This document shows, piece by piece, positions 1-8,920 of a stretch of 64,000 nucleotides of DNA (positions within the stretch are counted from its first letter, which is position 1; each line of letters begins with the position of its first letter). Below the pieces are notes generated by a model, which saw only the letters and a list, made by a program, of their open reading frames with translations, had not been told where the DNA came from and made no database searches. The position numbers and the translations under genes were made by a program. The DNA is from Methylophaga sp. UBA3192 (GTDB lineage Bacteria; Pseudomonadota; Gammaproteobacteria; Nitrosococcales; Methylophagaceae), in the NCBI GenBank assembly GCA_002363955.1, contig DEXE01000003.1:745684-809683 (forward strand). Reading direction: 5' to 3'.

Positions 1-172
1 TTTTAATCTGGGCTATAAACCGACGGTCGTGGCCAGTGCCACGGCCACACGCCCACTGCAGGCTGCACATGGTAAGGTTATATCGGCTGAACTGGTTCAG
101 GATGGTGCCATAGCATCAACCCGGGATTTATATGCCGCTGTGGTAGATAGCATTGCTGATTTGCCAGATTAA
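1..172 (+). CDS. 3' end of an unidentified protein
   Basis: An open frame enters from the left edge and ends at TAA 170-172, giving about 56 C-terminal residues ending in ADLPD. The residues are Ala/Val rich with no motif I recognise. A terminator hairpin follows 8 bp after the stop, which supports a real gene end. I cannot name the family from this fragment. Confidence 0.6.
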   Translation, partial: FNLGYKPTVVASATATRPLQAAHGKVISAELVQDGAIASTRDLYAAVVDSIADLPD

Positions 173-180
173 GCGATACT

Positions 181-215
181 AAAAAGCCCGGTAGTGGATT
201 TAACTACCGGGCTTT
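181..215. terminator. Bidirectional intrinsic terminator between convergent genes
   Basis: A 13-bp perfect stem (183-195 pairs with 203-215) with a 7-nt loop is flanked by an A-run on the left and T-rich sequence on the right. It separates the + strand gene ending at 172 from the - strand cytochrome c peroxidase gene ending at 219, so it can serve both. Confidence 0.85.
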
Positions 216-218
216 GTA

Positions 219-1217
219 TTAGTTTTCAAAAGGGACTGGAACGGGGGTATTCGCTGTGGAAGGCGGCAATTGCGGAATGGCAAATTGCGGCTGATCGCCC
301 GTCAGGGTTTTCAAAAATGCAGTGATATTTTTGATGTCCTGTTCTTTCAGTTCCTGACCTAACTGTAATCTGGCCATGACATCCACAGCATCTTCCAGTT
401 TCCAATATGCACCATCATGGAAGTAGGGATAGGTCAGCTCGACGTTGCGTAAGGTGGGCACTTTAAATGAAAAACGGTCGGCATCTTTTCCGGTGACAGC
501 AATACGACCTTCTGCAGGATTTTCGGTCTGGTAGGGCTCCATGATCCCCATCCTCTGGAATGAACTGCCTCCTACGGCTTCACCGTTATGACAGGCCACA
601 CAGCCGATTTGTTTGAACTTTTGATAACCGGCAATTTCCGTATCAGTTAACGCATTGTCGTTACCTTTAAGCCACAAATCAAAACGTGAATTGGGGGTAA
701 CCAGTGTTTCTTCAAAGGCGGCAATAGCATTGGTGACTTGATCCAGAGTAATGTCATCACTGCCATAAATTTTATTGAACTCAGCCACATATTGTGGAAT
801 CGAACGCAATACATCGATGGCCAGAGAGTGACTGAAAGCCATTTCCATGGGATTGGCAATGGGACCAGCAGCCTGTTCCTGTAAATCGGCTGCACGACCG
901 TCCCAGAATTGTGCGAGATTCATACTCGAATTGAGTACGGTAGGAGAGTTAATCGGGCCTTGCTGCCAATTATGTCCAATCGAAGTTGGAAGATTATCAC
1001 TACCACCCATACTGAGGTTGTGGCATGAATTGCAGGAAATAAAACCGGAACGTGACAGTCTGGGGTCAAAAAAAAGTTTTTTCCCGAGTTCAACTTTATC
1101 CGGTTCGGTAATAATAAATGTCTGGATGGGTTTGATTGGTTCATTTGCCAGACGATCAGCCATAACAGGAGATATATTCAGCATGCTGAACAGTCCCACT
1201 AACAGTATTTTATGCAT
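219..1217 (-). CDS. Dihaem cytochrome c peroxidase (MauG/CcpA family)
   Basis: 332-residue periplasmic protein that would reduce hydrogen peroxide to water with electrons from small c-type cytochromes. A signal peptide (residues 1-20, ending VMA) precedes two haem-binding motifs, CNSCH (62-66) and CVACH (206-210). The conserved FWDGRA and HDGAYW segments of bacterial dihaem peroxidases are present. Length matches the family. The start is ATG 1217 with GAGGTG just upstream. It is divergent from a PQQ dehydrogenase, and a perfect FNR/Anr box lies in the shared promoter region, consistent with the low-oxygen control known for ccp genes. MauG-like modification activity cannot be excluded, but plain peroxidase is the simpler reading. 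Confidence 0.9.
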   Translation of the reverse strand: MHKILLVGLFSMLNISPVMADRLANEPIKPIQTFIITEPDKVELGKKLFFDPRLSRSGFISCNSCHNLSMGGSDNLPTSIGHNWQQGPINSPTVLNSSMNLAQFWDGRAADLQEQAAGPIANPMEMAFSHSLAIDVLRSIPQYVAEFNKIYGSDDITLDQVTNAIAAFEETLVTPNSRFDLWLKGNDNALTDTEIAGYQKFKQIGCVACHNGEAVGGSSFQRMGIMEPYQTENPAEGRIAVTGKDADRFSFKVPTLRNVELTYPYFHDGAYWKLEDAVDVMARLQLGQELKEQDIKNITAFLKTLTGDQPQFAIPQLPPSTANTPVPVPFEN

Positions 1218-1297
1218 CCCGCACCTCTATCCACCAATTATTGATAGTTTGATTGTAGGTGGAGCAATAATTTGCTGTAGGGTAAACGGGCACAGAA

Positions 1298-1311
1298 TTG
1301 ATCTGGATCAA
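1298..1311. promoter_or_regulatory. Perfect FNR/Anr binding site
   Basis: The sequence TTGAT-CTGG-ATCAA matches the FNR/Anr consensus TTGAT-N4-ATCAA in every fixed position. Its centre is about 87 bp from the ccp start and 90 bp from the PQQ dehydrogenase start. It could therefore activate either promoter or both under low oxygen. Confidence 0.8.
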
Positions 1312-1394
1312 TAGATCCATCAATCATGATGAGGCATATCAGTTCGTTATTAATTGCTATCATGACAAAAAAATAATTATAGAGAGAAAAGAAA

Positions 1395-3146
1395 ATGCGT
1401 TTAAAAGACTTCATCTGGATGGGAGGGTTGCTGGCGGGTATTTCCTTTCCGTTATTAGCTGCAGAACATGAATGGCCGGTCTATGGTGGAAATGATCTGC
1501 ACCAGCGTCATAGCAAGTTGGTACAAATAAATAAAAGTAATGTGACGGGCCTGGTCGAAGCATGGGAGTTTGATACAGGTATCAACGATACCTTTCAGGC
1601 AACACCGGTAGTGCAGGATGGCGTAATGTACGTTTCCCTGCCATTCAATGACGTGGTCGCACTGGATGCAGGCAATGGAAAGCAGTTATGGCGTTATCAG
1701 CATGATCTGGACAAGGATTATCCTATTTGCTGCGGATCGGCTAATCGTGGGGTGGCCGTTGCCAATGGCATGGTATTTACCGGCACCATTGATGCGAGAT
1801 TAATCGCTCTGGACGCTAAAACCGGTAAAAAACGTTGGGATCATCAGGTAATAGGGGAAAACACGGGTATCAGGGAAGATGTCAGCAAACTGGATGATAC
1901 TGAGCTTGGTAGTGTTTCAGGGACCTCAGGTGCGGGTATTAATATGGCACCAATGATCTATCAGGATACTGTCATTATCGGCATCACGGGGGTCGGTTAT
2001 GGGTTGCATCTGGATGCTACAGACTCTGACTCACCCTTGGGCACGGTTGTGGGTATTGCCGGAAAATTTGGTCGTCGTGGTTTTATGGCTGGCTATGATA
2101 TTCATACCGGTGAGCAGAAGTGGCAGTTTGACACCATTAAATCAGAGAACTGGGAAGGAAACTTCGTTACCAAAACGGCTGATGGCATTGAATTACCTCG
2201 TGATATTGCCAAAGAAAAAGCGGCGATGAAAGAACATGCTGATGCCTGGCGTTATGGAGGGGCCTCGGCCTGGAGTACTCCGGTTATTGATCCCTATACC
2301 GGGATTCTGCATTTTGGTACAGGCAATCCTTCGCCACAAATGGAAGGCTCTTCGAGGCCCGGAGATAATCTCTACAGCAGCTCATTACTGGCACTTGATG
2401 CGAAGAGTGGTGATTACAGGTGGCATTATCAACAGGTGCCGCATGATAGCTGGGGCTATGATGTCGCCAGTCCACCGGTATTATTTGATATTACGATTAA
2501 AGGACAGCCTGTTCCGGCGATTGGTCAGGCAGGAAAAACCGGCTGGTTTTATGTGCATGACAGACGTAACGGTAAGTTTCTCTATAAAAGCGACGCTTTT
2601 GTCCCGCAGAAAAATATGTTTTCACTGCCCAGTGCAGAGGGCACTATTATTTATCCCGGCGTAATGGGCGGTGCGAACTGGTCACCTGTATCAGTGGATG
2701 CCCGCAGACGCCTGGTGTTTATTGCCGGTATTCACTGGCCGGTGGAATATAAACTACATCAACAAGCGGCGGCAGAGGGTAAGGAAGCCGTGCGTTACTC
2801 TTCAATGTCGCCATTAAACACCCCGGAAAAACACGGTTTATTGACAGCAATTGATTTAGATGACGGCAAAATTGTCTGGCAGGTTAAAACTGAAAATCCA
2901 TTGATTGGTGGGGTATTAAGTACCGCCAGTGGCTTAGTGTTTACCGGTGAAGGCAGTGGTGAACTTATGGCTTTTGATGCTGATTCCGGGGACAAACGCT
3001 GGAGTGCTAAAACCGAAGCAGGCGTCAATGCGCCGCCTATTAGCTACAGTATTGATGGCAAGCAACATATTGCTGTCGCAGTAGGTGGTAACCGCTTATT
3101 TGGTTTTAAAACCGGACAGAAAATCAAGGTCTGGCGTTTACCCTGA
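1395..3146 (+). CDS. Soluble PQQ-dependent dehydrogenase (quinoprotein, eight-bladed propeller)
   Basis: 583-residue protein with a signal peptide (1-22), so periplasmic. Repeated tryptophan-docking strands of the type L-D-A-x-x-G-x-x-x-W mark a quinoprotein beta-propeller. Adjacent cysteines at 112-113 (PICCG) match the vicinal disulfide near PQQ in methanol and ethanol dehydrogenases, and RPGDN and HDSWGYD occupy the active-site region. The segment after HDSW is GYDVASPP rather than the WDYAGVN of MxaF/XoxF, so it is not a classical methanol dehydrogenase. No C-terminal CxxCH is present, so it needs an external electron acceptor. Substrate unknown, probably an alcohol or aldehyde. It shares its promoter region with cytochrome c peroxidase. 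Confidence 0.85.
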   Translation: MRLKDFIWMGGLLAGISFPLLAAEHEWPVYGGNDLHQRHSKLVQINKSNVTGLVEAWEFDTGINDTFQATPVVQDGVMYVSLPFNDVVALDAGNGKQLWRYQHDLDKDYPICCGSANRGVAVANGMVFTGTIDARLIALDAKTGKKRWDHQVIGENTGIREDVSKLDDTELGSVSGTSGAGINMAPMIYQDTVIIGITGVGYGLHLDATDSDSPLGTVVGIAGKFGRRGFMAGYDIHTGEQKWQFDTIKSENWEGNFVTKTADGIELPRDIAKEKAAMKEHADAWRYGGASAWSTPVIDPYTGILHFGTGNPSPQMEGSSRPGDNLYSSSLLALDAKSGDYRWHYQQVPHDSWGYDVASPPVLFDITIKGQPVPAIGQAGKTGWFYVHDRRNGKFLYKSDAFVPQKNMFSLPSAEGTIIYPGVMGGANWSPVSVDARRRLVFIAGIHWPVEYKLHQQAAAEGKEAVRYSSMSPLNTPEKHGLLTAIDLDDGKIVWQVKTENPLIGGVLSTASGLVFTGEGSGELMAFDADSGDKRWSAKTEAGVNAPPISYSIDGKQHIAVAVGGNRLFGFKTGQKIKVWRLP

Positions 3147-3225
3147 ATTGATACCTGTTTCACTATTGTCACCATATCTCTCAATAAGATTTTTATAGAT
3201 GAATACATTTGGAAACTTTGAATAG

Positions 3226-4665
3226 ATGAATGGTATCAAGGCCAGGGTGATCCTGCTTTGTACCAGCCTGATTTTATTAACGGCCTTCACTATGCAGCTC
3301 AGTCATGGTTGGTTTATTCATCAGCATAATCAACGGCAGATTCATGAGCAGGTTGCCAATGCCTCGCATTTCCTGCATCAATACATTGATAGTCGTGAAA
3401 CCAGCTTGCGTTATTCAACTGAAATAATAATTCAGGATTTCGGCTTCCGGGAAGCCCTTGCTACCAAAGATTTACCGACAATCAGCAGTATGCTCACGAA
3501 TCATGCTCAGCGGATCCAGGCTGACCTGATGCTGTTAGTTGATAATGAAGGAAAGCTGGTTGCAGCGAATGAACTGAATTTTCCGTTAACGGAACTGGTT
3601 AATCTCAATTGGTCTGCATTGCAAAAAGTTTCTGGTCAGGGTCAGTTTGCAGAGATCAATAACCGTTTATATCGTTTGTTCAGTCTGCCGGTAAAAGCGC
3701 CTCATCAAATCGCAATGGCGTTTATTGCGTTTGAAGTGACCATTCCTCTGCTCGAGACATTAAAGGTTAAGACAGGGCTGGATATTATTTTTCAGTCCTC
3801 TCAGTCGGAGTTGTTTTTAACGACATTAACCATAGATAAAACTGAATTTGAAGAATACTTACTAAAAGATACTTCGCCGAATCTATGGTGGAAAAGGTCG
3901 CAATATTTATTGGAGCAGTCGTTCCTGCAAAGCCCGTTGGATCAGCAAATTGAATTGTTTTTACTGGCAGATTTATCAGTTTTTTACCGGGTTTTGGACC
4001 GGTTAAATTACTCGTTACTGGCATTAACATTTTGTATCGTATTATTGGCAGTGATTCTGAGTACACTGCTGGCCCGTCGATTGGCAAATCCATTGTCCAG
4101 CCTTTATCAGGATCTTACTTATCGGGCAACGCATGACCATTTAACTAAACTGTTAAATCGACATGCTGCTATTGAACGTATTTCTGAAGAGCTGATACGT
4201 TCCTCGCGCAGTGACAAAATCTACTGTGTGGCTCTGTGTGATATTGATAACTTCAAAAAAATAAATGATACCTATGGTCATGCCGTGGGTGATGAGGTGT
4301 TACGCCGGTTTGCATCCCGTTTAAAAACCACATTACGTCATTACGATGTGCTGGGGCGGTTTGGTGGCGAAGAATTTTTAATTGCCTTGCAATTAAAGCC
4401 TGATGAAGCAACGGCATCTTTTGAACGTTTGAGAACAATTATCGACTCGGCACCGATTGTCGGTGGTTCACACTTAATTCCGGTTACGATGAGTTGTGGG
4501 GTGTGTTTATTGTGGCCGGAGGAGGCCGTGCCGCCGATAGATGTGATTTTGCAGGCTGCCGATACGGCTTTATATAAAGCAAAAGATCATGGCCGTAATC
4601 AGGTTATATTTACGCATGTTCCACAGTTTCCAATGGTCGAAGCAGCCATTGAAGATGAAGTGTAA
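3226..4665 (+). CDS. Membrane diguanylate cyclase with periplasmic sensor domain
   Basis: 479 residues: TM helix 1 (about 8-27), a periplasmic CACHE-like sensor (30-260), TM helix 2 (about 263-285) and a GGDEF domain (300-465). The active-site motif GGEEF is at 380-384, preceded at the right spacing by RHYD, a c-di-GMP inhibitory-site RxxD. It should make c-di-GMP from two GTP, with product feedback. The sensor region is clearly homologous to that of the EAL protein encoded at 5884-8235 (shared DFGF, NHA.RI.ADLMLL). The stop codon directly abuts the end of the convergent haemoglobin gene. Confidence 0.9.
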   Translation: MNGIKARVILLCTSLILLTAFTMQLSHGWFIHQHNQRQIHEQVANASHFLHQYIDSRETSLRYSTEIIIQDFGFREALATKDLPTISSMLTNHAQRIQADLMLLVDNEGKLVAANELNFPLTELVNLNWSALQKVSGQGQFAEINNRLYRLFSLPVKAPHQIAMAFIAFEVTIPLLETLKVKTGLDIIFQSSQSELFLTTLTIDKTEFEEYLLKDTSPNLWWKRSQYLLEQSFLQSPLDQQIELFLLADLSVFYRVLDRLNYSLLALTFCIVLLAVILSTLLARRLANPLSSLYQDLTYRATHDHLTKLLNRHAAIERISEELIRSSRSDKIYCVALCDIDNFKKINDTYGHAVGDEVLRRFASRLKTTLRHYDVLGRFGGEEFLIALQLKPDEATASFERLRTIIDSAPIVGGSHLIPVTMSCGVCLLWPEEAVPPIDVILQAADTALYKAKDHGRNQVIFTHVPQFPMVEAAIEDEV

Positions 4666-5097
4666 TTAAAGATAGATAATTTCTTTGCGTAATGGCGCGA
4701 GTCGGGCAATCAGCTGATTTTGAATACGGTGTGGAATGCCTTCAGTGTCCATGGCATTAATTAATAAATCCACCATATGGTTAAAGTCTTTTTCATTGAT
4801 ATTCATACCGGTATGAATATCCACCATGTTATCGCCGGTGTATTTGCATGGACCATCGCTGATTGCACAAAAATGCTCTATCAGGTTTTCCTTAAAACGA
4901 CTGACACTGGCTTCAGCGAAATAATGAAATATTTGCTTGTCTTGTCCAATCTCCTGCACCAGGTTTTCCACGATATTCTCAATGCCAGACTCTCCACCTA
5001 ACTTTTTGTATAACGTGGTATCTGGAGGGCTGGCACAAGCTGATATCATCAAACAAAGTGCGACGAGAACGCTATATCGATATTTTAATGACATCAA
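4666..5097 (-). CDS. Group I truncated haemoglobin with lipoprotein signal
   Basis: 143 residues. The N-terminus carries a lipoprotein signal with lipobox ISAC near residues 18-21, then a truncated-globin domain with YKKLGGE and HTGM (the likely proximal haem His). Most truncated haemoglobins are cytoplasmic. A lipid-anchored one would bind O2 or NO at the envelope. The start overlaps the DUF3034 gene stop by 4 bp (ATGA), so it is the last gene of a four-gene operon. Confidence 0.85.
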   Translation of the reverse strand: MMSLKYRYSVLVALCLMISACASPPDTTLYKKLGGESGIENIVENLVQEIGQDKQIFHYFAEASVSRFKENLIEHFCAISDGPCKYTGDNMVDIHTGMNINEKDFNHMVDLLINAMDTEGIPHRIQNQLIARLAPLRKEIIYL

Positions 5098-5924
5098 AAG
5101 TAACCTGTAACAGAAAAATACGGGCCTTTTTGGTTTTTTGCTCCGGCGATTTCACCTAAGTCCAGCCAGGCGGCAGTTACGCTGATAACCTTATTGGGAA
5201 ACCAGGCGATAAAGACATTAGACCAATCATCTTCTTTTAAACCCAGATTATCGGGTTTTTGACGGTATTCAACGCCTAACGCTAAATGTCGGCTGAATAA
5301 TATTGCAGTGGAGGCTTCCCAAAAAACTTCACGCTGATTATCTCGCCCAGCATTACCGAAACCTAACAATCCAGTTTGATTGGCTTCTGTGGAGCGGGCA
5401 GTGATATTCCATAGCCAGTTATAACCAGCTATCGCGCCAAGATGCAGCTTACTTGCCGACAGATAGATATCGGTACCGGAATCTTCATCAGCGCCTAACA
5501 GATACGCCACAGTCGGATCATCAAGTTTTTTATGCTGCATGCCCAGACTGATTTGCGGGAAACGACTGTAGACAATATCGCCATAAAGTCGTGCTTTAAT
5601 GCCCAGGACGCGTTGCTTGATATTCAGATTTAAGGTATCAACATGAAATTTCTGTTTGGCGACAGAAAATTCAACGCGATCATAAAAAGACGCTTGAGCA
5701 CCACAGACATGCAAGTCGTAATGATCAACATTGGCACCACTACAGAATACGTTGGCAGCAATTTCATCACGGCTGCCATATCCGGCCAACTGTGCCCATG
5801 GAACAAAACCACCCCCGGCAGAACCTTCAATTGTGGAAATTCCGGGGGTGGCAATTAATTTGCCATCAGCAGCATAGAGCTGACTAGTGAGTGTTAATGT
5901 CAGCAGGAACAGAATAAGTGGCAT
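5094..5924 (-). CDS. DUF3034-type probable outer-membrane protein
   Basis: 276 residues with a signal peptide ending SQLYAAD. Regular amphipathic strand-like segments and the aromatic C-terminus VTGYF* are typical of outer-membrane barrels. N-terminal GISTIEGSAGGG matches what I recall of the DUF3034 family, of unknown function. ATG 5924 is preferred because AGGTGA lies 6 nt upstream; a GTG at 5933 is also in frame. The start lies 41 nt inside the upstream EAL gene. Its position between a c-di-GMP protein and a globin suggests a shared pathway, but no function can be assigned. Confidence 0.75.
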   Translation of the reverse strand: MPLILFLLTLTLTSQLYAADGKLIATPGISTIEGSAGGGFVPWAQLAGYGSRDEIAANVFCSGANVDHYDLHVCGAQASFYDRVEFSVAKQKFHVDTLNLNIKQRVLGIKARLYGDIVYSRFPQISLGMQHKKLDDPTVAYLLGADEDSGTDIYLSASKLHLGAIAGYNWLWNITARSTEANQTGLLGFGNAGRDNQREVFWEASTAILFSRHLALGVEYRQKPDNLGLKEDDWSNVFIAWFPNKVISVTAAWLDLGEIAGAKNQKGPYFSVTGYF

Positions 5925-8235
5925 TATTTTCACCTAACCAAGCGACAAGATCATTGGCATCTCGTGGTTTACTAATTAAATATCCCTGCACGCTATCGCA
6001 ATCCATTTGTGTTAATAATTCATAACTGGCGCTGTTTTCAACGCCTTCAGCGACCACTTTCAGGCCGAGAGAGTGTGCCAGAAAAATAGTTGAGGAGACA
6101 ATTTTCTGATCGGTATGTGATGTATCCAGATTTCTGATGAAACTCATATCCAGTTTCAGTTCATCGACTGGCAGAATTTTCAGTTTGGACAAAGAAGACT
6201 GACCAATTCCGTAGTCATCAACAGCAATTTTATAGCCCGCTTTTTTAAGACTTTTAAGTACCTCAATACCTAATGCTTCGTCATACATGATATCGCGTTC
6301 AGTAATCTCAATGGTGACCAAGTCTGGCGGTATATTGTATAAACCGAATTGGGAATGCAGGAAGCGGCAAAATTCTGGATGTGCCAGATCTTCAGCCGAA
6401 ACATTGATAGCGGCTTTGAGGTGTAACCCCATATCACGCCAGATGGCCAGTTGCTTTAGTGTTTGCTCGATGACCCAGTGACTGAGCTCAACAATCAGAC
6501 CAGATTGCTCGGCGAGACCAATAAATTTATCCGGTGCGATGCGTCCTAGCCCCGGACGATGCCAGCGGATCAGTGTTTCAACCGTGTCAATTCTGCCATT
6601 GCTGAGTTCAACTTTTGGCTGGAAATTCAAGAATAATTCATTATTGCCGGGTTGTTTGAGTAAAGTTTGCAATGCTTCGATAATCGATAACTCTTCAAGA
6701 TGTTCTTCATCTTCGCCCGGGGTATACACATGAATGGATGTGCGATTGATACGAGCATGATCCGCTGCAATCCTGACCCGGCGCAGCATGGTTTTGCTGT
6801 CAGTACCATCCGCAGGATAACAGCAAACACCAGCATAAAACTGAGCCGTCAAACTGATATTACTGATCTGAAAAGTCTGGGCCAGACTGTCCAGTAAAGA
6901 TTCAACAATTTGCTTTGGACTTTGGCCTGGCATTAACTGGATCACTGATAAAAACTCGATACCTTCCAGTCGGGCATTGGTTTTATTTCCCGAGGTTTTG
7001 AACTGATTAAGGCGAGTTGCCAGTGCGTTGAGAAAAGCATCAGCGACTTCCGGTCCCAGTCGATCATTGATTTGCCTGAAATTTTGAATATACATCGCTA
7101 CCACAATACACTGACTGTAGTCACGCATAATCGTGGTAAGCGTGCTGCGCATCGTGTGAATATTAAATAAACCGGTCAGGACATCATGTCGGGCTTGCCA
7201 GGTGACAACTTGTTCACGTTGTTTTATCTCTTCCCCCATATGGCGAAAAGCGACTGTTAAATCACGGACTTCACTGCTGGAGCGGCCTGGATCACGCCAG
7301 GCATCGTAATTCCCTTTGGCAAACTGGTGAGCAATTTCAACCAGTCGGGCTAAAGGTGTGGTCAGTTTGTGCGCGATGATCATACTGATAATAATGGCTG
7401 CCACTACTACCAGTAAAACAGTGAGCATGAGCTGTTTTGCCAGATCATCATATTGCTTATAGATCGGTCTTAAATCCGTGGTTAGCAGTATGCTGACAGG
7501 GTTTACGCTACTGGTGGCCGGTAACACTTCTGAATTGATAAAGGTTGGTCTTTGCAGCCCAAGCCATCTGCTTTGCATGGCATTCATCTTAGCAGCGAAA
7601 TCTTCATCAGAATCAAGGCTATCCAGAGTGGAATAAACCGGCTGGTCGTTTTTAAGCAGGGTGATCTCCAGATCGGTAAGATGCTTCAGTTCATTCAGTG
7701 TGGTTTGATTCAACTCGAAACCAAGCAGACTAAACGCTATTGTTCTGGGGGCCATCACGGGCAACAGGATTAATTCATAGATTCGATCATTCAGCATCAC
7801 AATATGTGCGACACCCGGTTTTTCCATCAGATCTTCCACTATCTGCCGTAGTAAGGTCTGATCGTAATGATTTGAACGACTGCTGGAAATCAACTGACCT
7901 GATAAATCGGTCAGTAACATTAAATCAGCTTTAATACGTGCGCCATGATTAGCCAGTACGCTGGCGATTGTATCGCTGTCACTGGATGCCACAGCCTGCT
8001 TAAAACCGAAATCTGCTGTCAGTACTCTCGCTGAATTCACCAGATTGTTTTCGTTGGAACGTATGTATTGACGCAGAATATTTTCTGCCTTGATGGTGTT
8101 CTGCTGTATCTGATGCTGATTAAACTTATTTGCAGACCACCAGGATATCGACTGAATAACCAGCGTCGACACCAGTATCAGTGAGAGGGCAAATAACAGA
8201 ATTTGCGTGCGTAATTTAGTGATGCCCAGCCGCAC
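5884..8235 (-). CDS. Membrane GGDEF/EAL protein, probable c-di-GMP phosphodiesterase
   Basis: About 783 residues: TM near the N-terminus, CACHE-like sensor, second TM, HAMP region, GGDEF-like domain, EAL domain. The GGDEF motif is replaced by EGIEF, so cyclase activity is unlikely. The EAL domain keeps the expected catalytic set: ETL in place of EAL, INVS, EITE, DDYG, the KLD lysine and AEGVE. It probably hydrolyses c-di-GMP, with the dead GGDEF as a GTP sensor. GTG 8235 has TGAGGA upstream; TTG 8250 is an alternative. The start overlaps the cupredoxin gene by 20 nt. Confidence 0.88.
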   Translation of the reverse strand: MRLGITKLRTQILLFALSLILVSTLVIQSISWWSANKFNQHQIQQNTIKAENILRQYIRSNENNLVNSARVLTADFGFKQAVASSDSDTIASVLANHGARIKADLMLLTDLSGQLISSSRSNHYDQTLLRQIVEDLMEKPGVAHIVMLNDRIYELILLPVMAPRTIAFSLLGFELNQTTLNELKHLTDLEITLLKNDQPVYSTLDSLDSDEDFAAKMNAMQSRWLGLQRPTFINSEVLPATSSVNPVSILLTTDLRPIYKQYDDLAKQLMLTVLLVVVAAIIISMIIAHKLTTPLARLVEIAHQFAKGNYDAWRDPGRSSSEVRDLTVAFRHMGEEIKQREQVVTWQARHDVLTGLFNIHTMRSTLTTIMRDYSQCIVVAMYIQNFRQINDRLGPEVADAFLNALATRLNQFKTSGNKTNARLEGIEFLSVIQLMPGQSPKQIVESLLDSLAQTFQISNISLTAQFYAGVCCYPADGTDSKTMLRRVRIAADHARINRTSIHVYTPGEDEEHLEELSIIEALQTLLKQPGNNELFLNFQPKVELSNGRIDTVETLIRWHRPGLGRIAPDKFIGLAEQSGLIVELSHWVIEQTLKQLAIWRDMGLHLKAAINVSAEDLAHPEFCRFLHSQFGLYNIPPDLVTIEITERDIMYDEALGIEVLKSLKKAGYKIAVDDYGIGQSSLSKLKILPVDELKLDMSFIRNLDTSHTDQKIVSSTIFLAHSLGLKVVAEGVENSASYELLTQMDCDSVQGYLISKPRDANDLVAWLGENNATYSVPADINTH

Positions 8236-8875
8236 CGAATGTATCCTCAAATGACTCGCGTGGGGGAGGAGGCGTCAACTCCAGCTGGATAATATATTCT
8301 CCCGGAGTATTTTGAATTAACGGATCTATTTCAACGGTTTTCCGGCTTTCGGCACCATTAGTTGTATATGGGTGCCATATACTTATCAGTGGCTTTGGTG
8401 CTGTTGTGTTAATAAAGGCGATGCCCTGCTCGGATGAGGTAACAACCGTTTCATGCTGGGCAACATAAATATAGCCGATCATGGCGTCATGAATATTGCA
8501 GCCGACCACAACTATGCCGGGGCTTTCAAAGAGTATTGGCTTTTCGGGTTTGTCCGCATAAAGCTTGAGTTCAAATGTTTTAGCTTTGGAAAATGAGTAA
8601 ACGTGATGACGGATATTGTCACTGTTAGGAAAATCAACAGTCTCTCCCTGCTGAATAATAATCTGTTCAGGAACAAAGGTTTTATCTATCTGATCCATGA
8701 CGGTTACAGAATCTGGTTCACCATGACTTTCAGAGGAACTAAGCACTTCAATTATGGCGTTGGGGACAGCCTGTTGATTCTGATCAATTATTTTTAACGT
8801 AATTGCATCAGCCCGTGCAGCCAGTGTCATTGATGTGAACAATATGCTCACAGAGAACAAATAAATGAGTCTCAA
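8216..8875 (-). CDS. Secreted cupredoxin-like protein, methylamine-utilisation type
   Basis: 219 residues with a signal peptide (about 1-22). A plastocyanin-like core contains NIRHHVYSF, VGCNIHD and a downstream Met in AMIGY, giving the His-Cys-His-Met set of a type 1 copper site. Similar proteins are often annotated as methylamine utilisation proteins. It begins the operon cupredoxin, EAL protein, DUF3034, globin. The start is a TTG with a G-rich stretch upstream, which gives the best signal peptide. Electron transfer or copper/redox sensing are both possible. Confidence 0.75.
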   Translation of the reverse strand: MRLIYLFSVSILFTSMTLAARADAITLKIIDQNQQAVPNAIIEVLSSSESHGEPDSVTVMDQIDKTFVPEQIIIQQGETVDFPNSDNIRHHVYSFSKAKTFELKLYADKPEKPILFESPGIVVVGCNIHDAMIGYIYVAQHETVVTSSEQGIAFINTTAPKPLISIWHPYTTNGAESRKTVEIDPLIQNTPGEYIIQLELTPPPPRESFEDTFGAAGHH

Positions 8876-8920
8876 ATTTAAACCCCATAGGTCTTATGTT
8901 AAGAACTGATTACAAGAACC

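Noticed and set aside
1395..3146. Methanol dehydrogenase MxaF/XoxF
   Set aside because: The vicinal Cys pair fits, but the active-site segment after HDSW differs from the WDYAGVN type, and no mxa or xox accessory genes are nearby.
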